Positions 18,309 through 26,460 of a stretch of 51,711 nucleotides of DNA are shown in pieces (the first letter of the stretch is position 1; the number at the start of each line of letters is the position of its first letter). The stretch covers positions 1-51,711 of the forward strand of contig NZ_JAGIBG010000036.1 in assembly GCF_017744435.1 (NCBI RefSeq), read 5' to 3'. The notes under the pieces are model-generated. The model made no database searches. It was not told where the DNA came from and saw only the letters and a list, made by a program, of their open reading frames with translations. The translations under genes were made by a program, and so were the position numbers. Source of the stretch: Pseudomonas sp. GTDB taxonomy: Bacteria; Pseudomonadota; Gammaproteobacteria; Pseudomonadales; Pseudomonadaceae.

Positions 18309-18363
18309 GCGCCCCAACCTTCAGCGTGCTAGATTTCTCCATTGATGACATCCAAGGACCTGC

Positions 18364-18819
18364 ATGAACGCCAACACCCAAGCCTCCTGTGACGAGCTGC
18401 TGCTGGACAACCAGGTCTGCTTTGCCCTGCATTCCACCTCGTTGCTGATGACCAAGGTCTACAAGCCCCTGCTGCAAGCGCTGGGCCTGACCTACCCGCA
18501 GTACCTGGCCATGCTCGTGCTGTGGGAGCAGGACGGCCTGACCGTAGGCGAAATCAGCCAGCACCTGCTGACCGACCCTGGCTCGCTCACGCCCCTGCTC
18601 AAGCGCCTGGAAAGCGAAGGCCTGCTGCAGCGCAACCGCAGCCGCGAGGATGAGCGGGTGGTGCTGGTGCAACTGACCGACAAGGGCCGCGCCTTGCAGC
18701 AGCAGGCCCGGGAAGTGCCGCAGTGCATCCTCAAGGCCAGCGGCCGCAGCCTCGAACGCCTGCAACAGCTGCAGGCCGACCTGCTGGAGCTGCGCGACAG
18801 TCTGCAAAAAAACCTCTGA
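18364..18819 (+). CDS. ohrR: Organic hydroperoxide-sensing MarR repressor OhrR
   Basis: 151-residue MarR-family dimeric repressor. The redox sensor Cys19 lies in LLLDNQVCFALHSTS, the OhrR hallmark, with partner tyrosines in KVYKPLLQALGLTYPQYL. The DNA-binding wing is in RNRSREDERVVLVQLT. Oxidation of the Cys by organic peroxides releases DNA and induces ohr, the next gene (141 bases on). AAGGA lies ahead of the ATG. Confidence 0.95.
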   Translation: MNANTQASCDELLLDNQVCFALHSTSLLMTKVYKPLLQALGLTYPQYLAMLVLWEQDGLTVGEISQHLLTDPGSLTPLLKRLESEGLLQRNRSREDERVVLVQLTDKGRALQQQAREVPQCILKASGRSLERLQQLQADLLELRDSLQKNL

Positions 18820-18866
18820 CGGCTACGCTGTGTGATGCCCGTTCGGATGAGCGGTGAAGATTTATC

Positions 18867-18896
18867 TTGCGCGCTAACTAATTGCGCGCTAACTTA
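18867..18896 (+). promoter_or_regulatory. ohr promoter overlapping a tandem 15-bp repeat
   Basis: Two adjacent 15-base units, TTGCGCGCTAACTAA and TTGCGCGCTAACTTA, differ at one base. TTGCGC at 18867 and TAACTT at 18890 are 17 bases apart and make a -35/-10 pair lying inside the repeats. A repressor bound here would block RNA polymerase. It is a likely OhrR site, upstream of ohr by 65 bases. Confidence 0.6.
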
Positions 18897-18960
18897 AATC
18901 CCGTACCCACCCGACGCCACCTGATCACCAGGGGCGCACAGCACACTAGCGAGGCTCAAG

Positions 18961-19389
18961 ATGCAAAAGGTCACTCCGCTGTACATCGCAGAAGCCACCT
19001 CCACCGGCGGTCGCGACGGCAAATCCCGCTCCAGCGACGGCAAGCTGGAAGTCAAGCTGAGCACCCCCAAGGAACTCGGCGGCGCCGGTGGTGACGGCAC
19101 CAACCCTGAGCAGATGTTCGCCGCCGGCTACTCGGCCTGCTTCATCGGCGCCCTGAAGTTCGTGGCCGGCCAGGAGAAGAAAGCCCTGCCTGCGGATGCC
19201 TCGATCACCGCCAACGTCGGTATCGGCCAGATCCCCGGTGGTTTCGGCCTGGACATCGACCTGCACATCAACTTGCCAGGCCTGGCCCAGGCCGATGCCG
19301 AAGGGCTGGTGGAAAAGGCCCACAAGGTCTGCCCTTACTCCAACGCCACCCGCGGCAATGTGGATGTGCGTTTGCATGTGACCGTGTAA
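18961..19389 (+). CDS. ohr: Organic hydroperoxide reductase Ohr
   Basis: 142-residue OsmC/Ohr-family peroxidase that reduces fatty-acid and other organic hydroperoxides using lipoylated proteins. The catalytic pair is Cys60 (AGYSACFIGAL) and Cys124 (KVCPYSNATRGN). The catalytic Arg is probably one of the arginines in GGRDGKSRS. Length is standard. It follows ohrR with an intervening regulated promoter and ends in a bidirectional terminator shared with efp. Confidence 0.97.
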   Translation: MQKVTPLYIAEATSTGGRDGKSRSSDGKLEVKLSTPKELGGAGGDGTNPEQMFAAGYSACFIGALKFVAGQEKKALPADASITANVGIGQIPGGFGLDIDLHINLPGLAQADAEGLVEKAHKVCPYSNATRGNVDVRLHVTV

Positions 19390-19400
19390 ATCACAGGCAT

Positions 19401-19427
19401 AAAAAAACCCGGCCAAGGCCGGGTTTT
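19401..19427. terminator. Bidirectional terminator between ohr and efp
   Basis: The stem CCCGGCC (19408-19414) / GGCCGGG (19417-19423) has a two-base loop, seven A residues on the left and TTTTT on the right. It can end both the plus-strand ohr and minus-strand efp transcripts. Confidence 0.92.
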
Positions 19428-19445
19428 TGCGTTTCGCAAGAAGGA

Positions 19446-20015
19446 TTACTTCTTGGAGCGGCCTTTGAAGCTGTTGTCGCGAGTGTCGATGTCGATCCAC
19501 TCGTCGATCTGGATGAAGTCGGCAACCGAGATCTCGGTACCGTTCTTCAGCTTGGCAGGCTTCATGACCTTGCCCGAGGTGTCGCCGCGAGCAGCGTTCT
19601 CGGTGTAGACAACCTGACGGCTGATGGTGGTCGGCAGTTCAACCGATACCAGACGGCCTTCGAAGAACACGGCTTCGCAGACGTCTTCCATGCCTTCTTC
19701 GATGTACGGCAGAACGGCTTCGATGTCCTCGGCGTTCAGCTCGTACATGGTGTAGTCGGTGGTGTCCATGAAGGTGTATTCGTCACCGTTGATGAACGAC
19801 AGGGTCGCTTCTTTGCGATCCAGGATCACGTCGTCCAGCTTGTCGTCTGCACCGTAGACGGTTTCGGTCTTGTAGCCGGTCAGCAGGTTTTTCAGCTTGG
19901 TCTTCATGATCGCGCTGTTGCGACCCGACTTGGTGAACTCGGCTTTCTGAACCAGCCACGGGTCGTTGTCGATCCGCAGTACGGTACCGGGTTTCAGTTC
20001 TTTACCAGTTTTCAT
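19446..20015 (-). CDS. efp: Elongation factor P, rhamnosylated-arginine type
   Basis: 189-residue three-domain factor that rescues ribosomes stalled at polyproline. The tip of domain I reads KSGRNSAIM, with Arg32 in place of the Lys found in E. coli. Arg32 is the residue that EarP modifies with rhamnose in pseudomonads. The C-terminal SKGRSKK tail and the IDTRDNSF motif are typical. The modifying enzyme gene earP lies directly upstream on the same strand, 48 bases away, so modifier and substrate are linked. Confidence 0.98.
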   Translation of the reverse strand: MKTGKELKPGTVLRIDNDPWLVQKAEFTKSGRNSAIMKTKLKNLLTGYKTETVYGADDKLDDVILDRKEATLSFINGDEYTFMDTTDYTMYELNAEDIEAVLPYIEEGMEDVCEAVFFEGRLVSVELPTTISRQVVYTENAARGDTSGKVMKPAKLKNGTEISVADFIQIDEWIDIDTRDNSFKGRSKK

Positions 20016-20063
20016 TACGAAGTATCCGAATCTGGATGGATTTATAAAAATCGAGGCCGCATA

Positions 20064-21197
20064 TCATAGCCAATTTCGGTAAAACTGTACCAGCGCCTTG
20101 GCAAGGTCCGGCCGAGCGGCCTGACTCACTGCCCAATCAGCGGCGTGCTGCTGCAGTTCCGCCCAGTGTTTGCGGGCGCCTTGCCAGGCCGCGTGCATGT
20201 CGCGGTCCATGTTCCAGGCACGCCACAAGGCCATCAGCGCCTCGTCGGCAGCGTCCGACAAGCCCTGTCGGTAATGCGCGAGGAAGGCTTCGAGCTTTTC
20301 CCAGTGGGCATTTTCGTCCTGTACATAGATGTGCCACAGCATCGGCCGGCCGGCCCACTGGGCGCGCACGAACGAATCTTCCCCCCGCACCGCGTTGAAA
20401 TCGCAACTCCACAGCAGGCGGTCATAATCGTCCTGGCTGACGAACGGCAGGATCTGCACCGTCAACGTGCCGCGCTGGTGCACATCGCCGGGCTGCAACT
20501 GTTGCTCACCCAGCCAGGCGCCCAGGTCGCCGAGAATACGCCCTTGCGGGACCAGCAGGTGAACCGGCTCGGCATCTTCGGCCAGCGCATCGAGCCAACC
20601 GCCCAGTTGGCCGTTTTCGTAGGCGAACAGCGACATCAACAGTGCGCCAGGCTGCACTTGCACGCCCAGGCCCTGGAGGAATTTCGCACGCGCTTCGGCC
20701 GACTGTTCGAAGGCCTGCCGGTGCGGCAGCAGGCTGGCCTCGCGCAACAGCCCGCCGGTCTTGTCGGTAAAGCCCGGGAAGAAGAACACCTTGCGCAGGC
20801 CATTGGGTTGTGGCGATGGCAAGCCGTGGCAGCCTTCGACCCAGTCCTCGGCGCTGAGGTATTCGAGGTTCAGCCACAGCACCGGCGCCGTGCGTGCGCG
20901 CATCGCTTCGACATAAGCTGCCGGCAACTGGCAGGCAAACGCTCCGATCACCACGTCGGCAGGCTCTGCGGGCTGCCACTCGGCAGGCCACAGGCGCACG
21001 TCGACGCCTTGCTGCCACTGCTGCGCGGCACTGGCATCGGCACCGGGGCACAGCGGCACGAAGGCATTCAGGTCGTCCACCCACAGGCGCACCGCCAAGT
21101 CGTGCTCGGCCACCAGCTGCCGGGCCAGACGCCAGGTCACACCGATATCGCCATAGTTGTCGACGACGCTGCAAAAAATGTCCCAGGTGGTTTTCAT
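20064..21197 (-). CDS. earP: EF-P arginine rhamnosyltransferase EarP
   Basis: 377-residue inverting GT-B glycosyltransferase that transfers L-rhamnose from dTDP-beta-L-rhamnose to Arg32 of EF-P. The known catalytic residues fall exactly where expected: Asp13 and Asp17 in SVVDNYGDIGV and Glu273 in RGEDSFVRAQW. FSGF-type and DFNAVRGED segments form the nucleotide-sugar site. The start at 21197 gives MKTTWDIFCS, and the length equals the P. putida enzyme. It is the upstream partner of efp and is divergent from the membrane peptide/GreAB pair. Confidence 0.96.
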   Translation of the reverse strand: MKTTWDIFCSVVDNYGDIGVTWRLARQLVAEHDLAVRLWVDDLNAFVPLCPGADASAAQQWQQGVDVRLWPAEWQPAEPADVVIGAFACQLPAAYVEAMRARTAPVLWLNLEYLSAEDWVEGCHGLPSPQPNGLRKVFFFPGFTDKTGGLLREASLLPHRQAFEQSAEARAKFLQGLGVQVQPGALLMSLFAYENGQLGGWLDALAEDAEPVHLLVPQGRILGDLGAWLGEQQLQPGDVHQRGTLTVQILPFVSQDDYDRLLWSCDFNAVRGEDSFVRAQWAGRPMLWHIYVQDENAHWEKLEAFLAHYRQGLSDAADEALMALWRAWNMDRDMHAAWQGARKHWAELQQHAADWAVSQAARPDLAKALVQFYRNWL

Positions 21198-21323
21198 GTG
21201 CCTCGCCCTGCGCAAAAACTGCGAATTCTGCGGATAAATTGTCGCCGACAAAAGCACCACACGGAAAAAAGCGCCGGCGCCATGCGACAATGGCACCCTC
21301 GCCCGCCCTGCCAGGAGGCCGTC

Positions 21324-21722
21324 ATGCCCCGCCACCGTGAACTGAAGATCACCCTCAAACCACTGCAACTGATTTTCTGCGTGGCCTTTGGCCTGTGGCT
21401 CGGCGCCGTGGCGATCGCCCTGAGCCTGTGGCTGGCCCTGCAACTCTGGCCCGAACAGGTGCAGCCCGTGGCCCAGGCCGTGGCACCGGCCTACAGCAAA
21501 CCGGCACCGGCGACTGCGCCCGCTCAGCCGGTGGACGCGCAAAGCGAGATGTTCGAGCGCTACAAGGACATCCTGCACAAGCAGGAAGTGCAGCAGGCCG
21601 CCGAGGCCGCCCAAGGCAATCCGCGCAACCTCAACAGCCCCAAGTGCCAGTTCTGGCTTTCGCAGAACCGCACCGCGCCTACCGACAAGAGCCAGGCCAA
21701 CGTACTGGAGTTCTGCTACTGA
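21324..21722 (+). CDS. Single-span membrane protein of unknown function
   Basis: 132-residue protein with a basic N-terminus (MPRHRELKITLK), one TM helix at about residues 17-41, and a periplasmic part rich in Pro, Ala and Gln. Two cysteines near the end (CQFWLSQN, EFCY) could pair in the periplasm. AGGAGG lies seven bases before the ATG, a strong ribosome binding site. It ends two bases before the GreAB-like gene, so the two are one operon. I do not recognise the family. Confidence 0.75.
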   Translation: MPRHRELKITLKPLQLIFCVAFGLWLGAVAIALSLWLALQLWPEQVQPVAQAVAPAYSKPAPATAPAQPVDAQSEMFERYKDILHKQEVQQAAEAAQGNPRNLNSPKCQFWLSQNRTAPTDKSQANVLEFCY

Positions 21723-21724
21723 CC

Positions 21725-22195
21725 ATGGACAAGGCCACCCTGCTCGCGCGCATCGTCGCGGCCCTGGAAACCGACATGGAGGTGTTGCGCCGTGCGGCCC
21801 AGACCGCCTACGAGGCAGCTACTGCCGAAGAGAACATCGCCGAGAACAAGTACGACACCCTGGGGCTGGAAGCGTCGTACCTGGCCACCGGGCAGGCGCG
21901 ACGCACGGCTGAAATCCGCCAGGCGCTGCTGACTTACCAGCAGTTGCTGTTGCGCGAGTATGACCCGGCTCGCGGGGTGCTGGTGAGCAATCTGGTGACT
22001 TTGGAGGATGAGGATGGCGGGCAGCGCTTGCTGCTCCTTGGGCCTGAGGCTGCGGGGTTGAAAATAGGCGAGGGAGATGAGCTGGTGACCGTGATCACCC
22101 CGCGTTCGCCATTGGGGCAGCAGCTGGTGGGCAAGAAGATTGATGACGAGGTGAAGCTTGGGACCCAGCTTTTCTACATCGTCGATGTTGCCTGA
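21725..22195 (+). CDS. GreA/GreB-family transcription factor
   Basis: 156-residue protein with an N-terminal helical hairpin (coiled coil) containing ENKYDTLGLEASYLATGQ and a C-terminal GreA/GreB domain (TVITPRSPLGQQLVGKKIDDE). Canonical GreA and GreB carry acidic tip residues that trigger transcript cleavage; the tip here includes Glu and Asp residues, but the match is loose. It could bind RNA polymerase in the secondary channel without cleaving, as Rnk and TraR-like factors do. It is co-transcribed with the upstream membrane protein. A REP pair follows. Confidence 0.75.
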   Translation: MDKATLLARIVAALETDMEVLRRAAQTAYEAATAEENIAENKYDTLGLEASYLATGQARRTAEIRQALLTYQQLLLREYDPARGVLVSNLVTLEDEDGGQRLLLLGPEAAGLKIGEGDELVTVITPRSPLGQQLVGKKIDDEVKLGTQLFYIVDVA

Positions 22196-22198
22196 CCT

Positions 22199-22292
22199 GG
22201 CCTCTTCGCGGGCACGCCCGCTCCCACAGGATAAGCACAAGATCTGAAAGCTGTGCAGTACCTGTGGGAGCGGGCGTGCCCGCGAAGAGGCC
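22199..22292. repeat. REP pair
   Basis: Perfect 32-base arms, 22199-22230 and 22261-22292, around a 30-base loop. It lies between the convergent GreAB-like and LysR genes. Confidence 0.93.
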
Positions 22293-22310
22293 AGCACAAG
22301 CAATCCATTT

Positions 22311-23249
22311 CTAAGCCCCTGAGAGCGCATCAAACCGCCCCGCCAACCCCCGTTCGGCAAACTGCTCCACCACAAAGTCGATGAACGCCCGGGTCTTGCC
22401 CGGCAACAGCTTGTGCTCGGCGTAATACAAGCTGATATGCCCATCATCCACATACCAGTCCGGCAACACCCGCTGCAGCTGCCCGGCCTCCAGGTAAGGC
22501 ACGGCAAACGGCAGGCTGACCAAGGCAATCCCCAACCCCTGCTGCGCCACCGCACACGCCGCATCCGAATCGCTCATGGTCATCGCCTGACGCAACTGCA
22601 AAGGCTGCTGCTCCTGCCAACGACTGGTCAAGGGCCAGGAACGTACCCGCCCGGTCTGTGGGGAACGGATCAAAATCCCGTCGTGGCGTTGCAGCACCTC
22701 AGGGCTGTTGATAGCGGCATGCCGGTTCAAGTACGCAGGTGCCGCCACCAGCACCCGATGCGCGGGGGTCAGCTTGCGCGCCACGACGCCCAGCGGCAGC
22801 TCGAAACCACCGCCAATGGCCGCATCGAAGCCCTGGCCGATCAGGTCGACCTGGCGATTGTCGAAATGCCAGTCCGGGGTGATTGCCGGGTAGCGGCGCA
22901 AAAATTCACCCAGCAGCGGCAGCACGTAGAGGCGGCCGAACACGGTGCCCATGCTCACCCGCAGCAGCCCGGCCGGCTGGCCCTCGGCGCTGGCCAGGTT
23001 GGCCACGGCGTACTGGATGGTGCGGAAGCTGTCGCTCACCTCGCCCAGAAATCGCTGCCCGGCTTCGGTCAAAGTCAGCTTTCGCGTACTACGCTGGAAC
23101 AGCCGCACCCCGAGGCGCGCCTCCAGTTGGGCAACGTGCTTGCCCACTGCCGCCGGGGTGATGCTCAGGCGCCGGGCCGCCTCGGCGAAACTGCCCACCT
23201 CGGCGCTTCGGATGAAGCACTCAAGGGCGTTGAATGATTCCATGGCCAT
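22311..23249 (-). CDS. LysR-family regulator
   Basis: 312-residue LysR-type regulator: winged helix FNALECFIRSAEVGSFAEA..PAAVGKHVAQLEARLGVRLF, then RVSMGTVFGRLYVLPLLGEF. It belongs to the broad CrgA-like branch whose members often control oxidoreductases or efflux in response to aromatic or electrophilic compounds. Two ATGs two codons apart (23249, 23243) compete, with no clear ribosome binding site for either. It is divergent from the SDR gene with a 9-bp inverted repeat between, so the SDR is the likely target. Confidence 0.9.
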   Translation of the reverse strand: MAMESFNALECFIRSAEVGSFAEAARRLSITPAAVGKHVAQLEARLGVRLFQRSTRKLTLTEAGQRFLGEVSDSFRTIQYAVANLASAEGQPAGLLRVSMGTVFGRLYVLPLLGEFLRRYPAITPDWHFDNRQVDLIGQGFDAAIGGGFELPLGVVARKLTPAHRVLVAAPAYLNRHAAINSPEVLQRHDGILIRSPQTGRVRSWPLTSRWQEQQPLQLRQAMTMSDSDAACAVAQQGLGIALVSLPFAVPYLEAGQLQRVLPDWYVDDGHISLYYAEHKLLPGKTRAFIDFVVEQFAERGLAGRFDALSGA

Positions 23250-23272
23250 CGATTACCAACCATAGGTTTACT

Positions 23273-23303
23273 CTGCTGATAGTGATTGCCATCTTATCAG
23301 CAG
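23273..23303. promoter_or_regulatory. CTGCTGATA-N13-TATCAGCAG operator
   Basis: A perfect 9-bp inverted repeat with a 13-base spacer lies 24 bases from the LysR start and 65 bases before the SDR start. It is probably the binding site of the adjacent LysR regulator. Confidence 0.65.
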
Positions 23304-23367
23304 GTAATCATCGGTCGATACTGCGTCCATCCAAGGCATCCGGCCTTGCTTCCAGCAGGAGATCAGC

Positions 23368-24117
23368 ATGTCCAAGCAACTTACCCTCGAAGGCAAAGTC
23401 GCCTTCGTCCAAGGCGGCTCGCGCGGTATCGGCGCGGCCATCGTGCGGCGCCTGGCCCGTGAAGGTGCACAGGTAGCCTTCACCTACGTCAGCTCTGCCG
23501 GCCCGGCCGAAGCGCTGGCCGAAGAGGTCAAGGCCGCTGGCGGCCAAGCCCTGGCCCTGCGCGCCGACAGCGCCGACGCCGCCGCGCTGCAACTGGCAAT
23601 AGACGACACCGTGAAGGCGTTCGGCCGCCTCGATATCCTGGTCAACAATGCCGGCGTGCTGGCGGTTGCGCCGCTGGCCGAGTTCGACCTGGCGGACTTC
23701 GACCGCACCCTCGCGGTCAACGTGCGCAGCGTGTTCGTCGCCAGCCAGGCCGCTGCCCGCTACATGGGCCAGGGTGGGCGCATCATCAACATCGGCAGCA
23801 CCAATGCCGAACGCATGCCGTTTGCCGGGGGCGCCCCGTATGCCATGAGCAAGTCAGCGCTGGTCGGCCTGACCAAGGGCATGGCCCGTGACCTGGGGCC
23901 GCAGGGGATTACCGTGAACAATGTGCAGCCAGGGCCGGTGGATACCGACATGAACCCGGCCAGTGGCGAGTTTGCCGAAAGCCTGATTCCGCTGATGGCC
24001 ATCGGGCGGTATGGGCAGGCGGACGAGATTGCCAGCTTCGTGGCCTATCTTGCGGGGCCTGAGGCGGGTTACATCACCGGGGCCAGCTTGTTGGCCGACG
24101 GTGGGTTTGCCGCCTGA
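23368..24117 (+). CDS. Short-chain dehydrogenase/reductase, SDR family
   Basis: 249-residue classical SDR. The cofactor motif reads VQGGSRGIG with Gln in place of the usual Thr at its first position. NNAG (93-96) and the catalytic Ser143, Tyr157 and Lys161 (YAMSK) follow, then PGPVDTDM. The Arg in GGSRG and the absence of an acidic residue after beta-2 (TYVSSAG) suggest NADPH. It resembles FabG-like 3-oxoacyl reductases; the substrate is unknown. AGGAG lies upstream of the ATG. Confidence 0.9.
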   Translation: MSKQLTLEGKVAFVQGGSRGIGAAIVRRLAREGAQVAFTYVSSAGPAEALAEEVKAAGGQALALRADSADAAALQLAIDDTVKAFGRLDILVNNAGVLAVAPLAEFDLADFDRTLAVNVRSVFVASQAAARYMGQGGRIINIGSTNAERMPFAGGAPYAMSKSALVGLTKGMARDLGPQGITVNNVQPGPVDTDMNPASGEFAESLIPLMAIGRYGQADEIASFVAYLAGPEAGYITGASLLADGGFAA

Positions 24118-24129
24118 TTTCAGCCTGCA

Positions 24130-24168
24130 CCGGCCTCTTCGCGGCGTTTCGGCGCGAAAAGGCCGATG
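24130..24168. repeat. Degenerate single REP hairpin
   Basis: CGGCCTCTTCGCG pairs imperfectly with CGCGAAAAGGCCG across GCGTTTCGG. It retains the outer stem of a REP but has lost the CTCCCACAGG part. It lies between convergent SDR and LysR genes and may act as a terminator-like hairpin. Confidence 0.6.
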
Positions 24169-24172
24169 CAGG

Positions 24173-25054
24173 TCAACCACTGACTGTCAGGCTCTGCTCC
24201 ATGACCTCGAGAAACGCCCGCGCCGCCGGTGTCGGGCTCTGCGCCCAAACGGCATACAGGTGACGCACTGGTGCATCCACCAGCCGCGCCACAGCCACTC
24301 CCTGAAACCCCTGGGCCACCCGCTCCGGCACCAAGCCGACCGCCATGCCCCGCTGCACGAACTTTTCCACCAGGCGAATATGCCCGATCTCGAATTGCAC
24401 TCGCCTTACCAGCCCCGCCGCCTGAAACGCCTCGTCCGTCTGGCGCCGCGCGCCGGTACCCTCAGGAAAATCCACCAGCACCTGATCCGCCAGGTCTGCC
24501 AGAGCCAGCTGCGCCCTGCCCGCCTGCACATGCCCCGGCGGCAACACGGCCACCAGCTCTTCCCGTGCCAGCAAGCGATGCTGCACCCCTTGCAGCACCT
24601 CGCCCTGCCACAAACCGATGAAACCGACATCCAGCCGCCGCTCGCAGACATCGGCAATCAACAGTTCGCTTTTTGCGGTGAGCCAACGCACGTCCACATC
24701 CGGGAAACGGCCATGAAACACTGCCAGCACATCGACCAGGTCCAGCGCTGTCAGCGAACTGATTTCGCCAATCGACAAGCGCCCACGGACCTGGCCGCAC
24801 GCCGCCGCCACGTCATCGGCAATGCGCCTGGCGGCCTCCACGGCAGGCCGGGCACTGAGCACGAACGCCTCACCGGCAGGCGTCAGCCGTACCCGCCGCG
24901 AACTACGCTCGAACAGGCTGACCCCCAGCTGCGCCTCCAACCTTGCCACCTGGTGGCTGAGGGCCGACTGCACCACATGGCAACGCTCGGCGGCACGGGT
25001 GAAACTGCAGGTGTCGGCCACGGCCAAGGCATATTCGAGCTGCTTGAGGTTCAT
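24173..25054 (-). CDS. LysR-family regulator beside an MFS exporter
   Basis: 293-residue regulator: MNLKQLEYALAVADTCSFTRA..VVQSALSHQVARLEAQLGVSLFERSSRRVRLT, then RLSIGEISSLTALDLVDVL. The short linker and LGLWQGEV-type effector domain resemble the CysL/CynR/HcaR group. The start at 25054 fits the LysR consensus; the frame is open to 25072. It is divergent from the MFS gene with 105 bases and a partial inverted repeat between, so it probably controls that exporter. Confidence 0.9.
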   Translation of the reverse strand: MNLKQLEYALAVADTCSFTRAAERCHVVQSALSHQVARLEAQLGVSLFERSSRRVRLTPAGEAFVLSARPAVEAARRIADDVAAACGQVRGRLSIGEISSLTALDLVDVLAVFHGRFPDVDVRWLTAKSELLIADVCERRLDVGFIGLWQGEVLQGVQHRLLAREELVAVLPPGHVQAGRAQLALADLADQVLVDFPEGTGARRQTDEAFQAAGLVRRVQFEIGHIRLVEKFVQRGMAVGLVPERVAQGFQGVAVARLVDAPVRHLYAVWAQSPTPAARAFLEVMEQSLTVSG

Positions 25055-25073
25055 CGATCTATCTGCCTTCAAG

Positions 25074-25097
25074 ATGGATAAGCTGAAAACTATACAT
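25074..25097. promoter_or_regulatory. Possible LysR operator for the MFS gene
   Basis: ATGGATA (25074-25080) and TATACAT (25091-25097) form an inverted repeat with one mismatch and a 10-base spacer, between the divergent LysR and MFS genes. It is AT-rich and could also contain promoter elements. Confidence 0.4.
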
Positions 25098-25159
25098 TGG
25101 CGTCATTCAAGACACTTCCAGATACTTATTGCCACTTACTGCCCGCGACGAGATTGCCC

Positions 25160-26341
25160 ATGAAATCCCCCACCCTGAGCCGCGCCCTGATCCTGCTGAT
25201 GGCCACCGCCACCGGCCTGGCCGTGGCCAGCAACTACTACGCCCAACCGCTGCTGCACAGCATCGCCCAACAGTTCGGCCTGAGTACCGCCAGCGCCGGC
25301 AGCATCGTCATCGCCGCGCAACTGAGCTATGGCGCCGGCCTGCTGCTGCTGGCGCCGCTGGGCGACCTGTTCGAGCAGCGCCGGCTGATCGTGGTGATGA
25401 CGGCCATCTCCACCCTGGGCCTGGTCATCAGCGCCTGCGCCCCGAGCCTGCCCTGGTTGCTGCTCGGCACCGCGCTCACCGGCCTGTTTTCGGTGGTGGC
25501 GCAGATCCTCGTGCCGATGGCCGCCACCCTGAGCGAGCCGCATCAGCGCGGTCGCGCGGTGGGCACCTTGATGAGCGGGCTGCTGCTGGGCATCCTGCTG
25601 GCGCGTACCGCAGCCGGTTTCATGGCCGAGCTGGGCGGCTGGCGCAGCATCTATGTGCTGGCCGCCGTGCTGATGGCGCTCGCGGCACTGGCGCTGTACC
25701 GCAACCTGCCCGAACACCACAGCCATGCCGGCCTGAAATACCCGGCACTGATCGGCTCGGTGTTCCGACTGTTCATCGAAGAACCGGTGCTGCGCCTGCG
25801 CTCACTGCTTGGCCTGCTGGCGTTCAGCCTGTTCGCATTGTTCTGGACACCACTGGCATTCCTGCTGGCACGCGAGCCCTACCACTACTCCGACGCCGTC
25901 ATCGGGCTGTTCGGCCTGGCCGGTGCGGCCGGTGCACTGGCGGCCAACTGGGCCGGGCGCCTGGCCGACCGCGGCAAAGGCTCGCTGGGCACCACGGTTG
26001 GCCTGGTGGCCCTGCTATTGTCGTGGATCCCGCTGGGCTTCGCCGAAAGCTCGCTGCTGGCCTTGCTGGCAGGCGTCCTGGTACTCGATTTGGCCGTGCA
26101 ACTGGTGCACGTGAGCAACCAGAATGCGGTGATCGCCTTGCGACCTGAAGCACGTACGCGACTGAATGCCGGCTACATCACCTGTTACTTCATCGGCGGT
26201 GCGCTAGGCTCGTTGCTGGGCACGCAGCTGTTCCAGCGGCAAGGGTGGATGGGCATCGTGGTGGCAGGCCTGGTGATCGGCACGCTGGCCCTGGTGGTAT
26301 GGGGCCTGGCGCAGCGCAAGGCCGCTGCGCAGCTAGCCTGA
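25160..26341 (+). CDS. MFS transporter, drug/metabolite exporter type
   Basis: 393-residue protein with twelve hydrophobic segments. SNYYAQPLLHSIAQQFGLS near the N-terminus and GDLFEQRRLIVVMT (motif A) in loop 2-3 match the 12-TM efflux group related to YnfM and SotB. The start at 25160 is the first Met with a transporter-like N-terminus. No ligand can be read from the sequence. A 119-base gap follows, holding TTGACTT and a weak inverted repeat but no gene. Confidence 0.88.
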   Translation: MKSPTLSRALILLMATATGLAVASNYYAQPLLHSIAQQFGLSTASAGSIVIAAQLSYGAGLLLLAPLGDLFEQRRLIVVMTAISTLGLVISACAPSLPWLLLGTALTGLFSVVAQILVPMAATLSEPHQRGRAVGTLMSGLLLGILLARTAAGFMAELGGWRSIYVLAAVLMALAALALYRNLPEHHSHAGLKYPALIGSVFRLFIEEPVLRLRSLLGLLAFSLFALFWTPLAFLLAREPYHYSDAVIGLFGLAGAAGALAANWAGRLADRGKGSLGTTVGLVALLLSWIPLGFAESSLLALLAGVLVLDLAVQLVHVSNQNAVIALRPEARTRLNAGYITCYFIGGALGSLLGTQLFQRQGWMGIVVAGLVIGTLALVVWGLAQRKAAAQLA

Positions 26342-26460
26342 AGCCATAATTGAGGGCGACAAACTGGCACATGACCCTCCGTCGCCTGGGCGTTGACTTG
26401 CCTGCCCCGGCGGCGCTCAGTAGGCGTTGGTCAAGGACCTTTCACTGACAGGATGAATCA

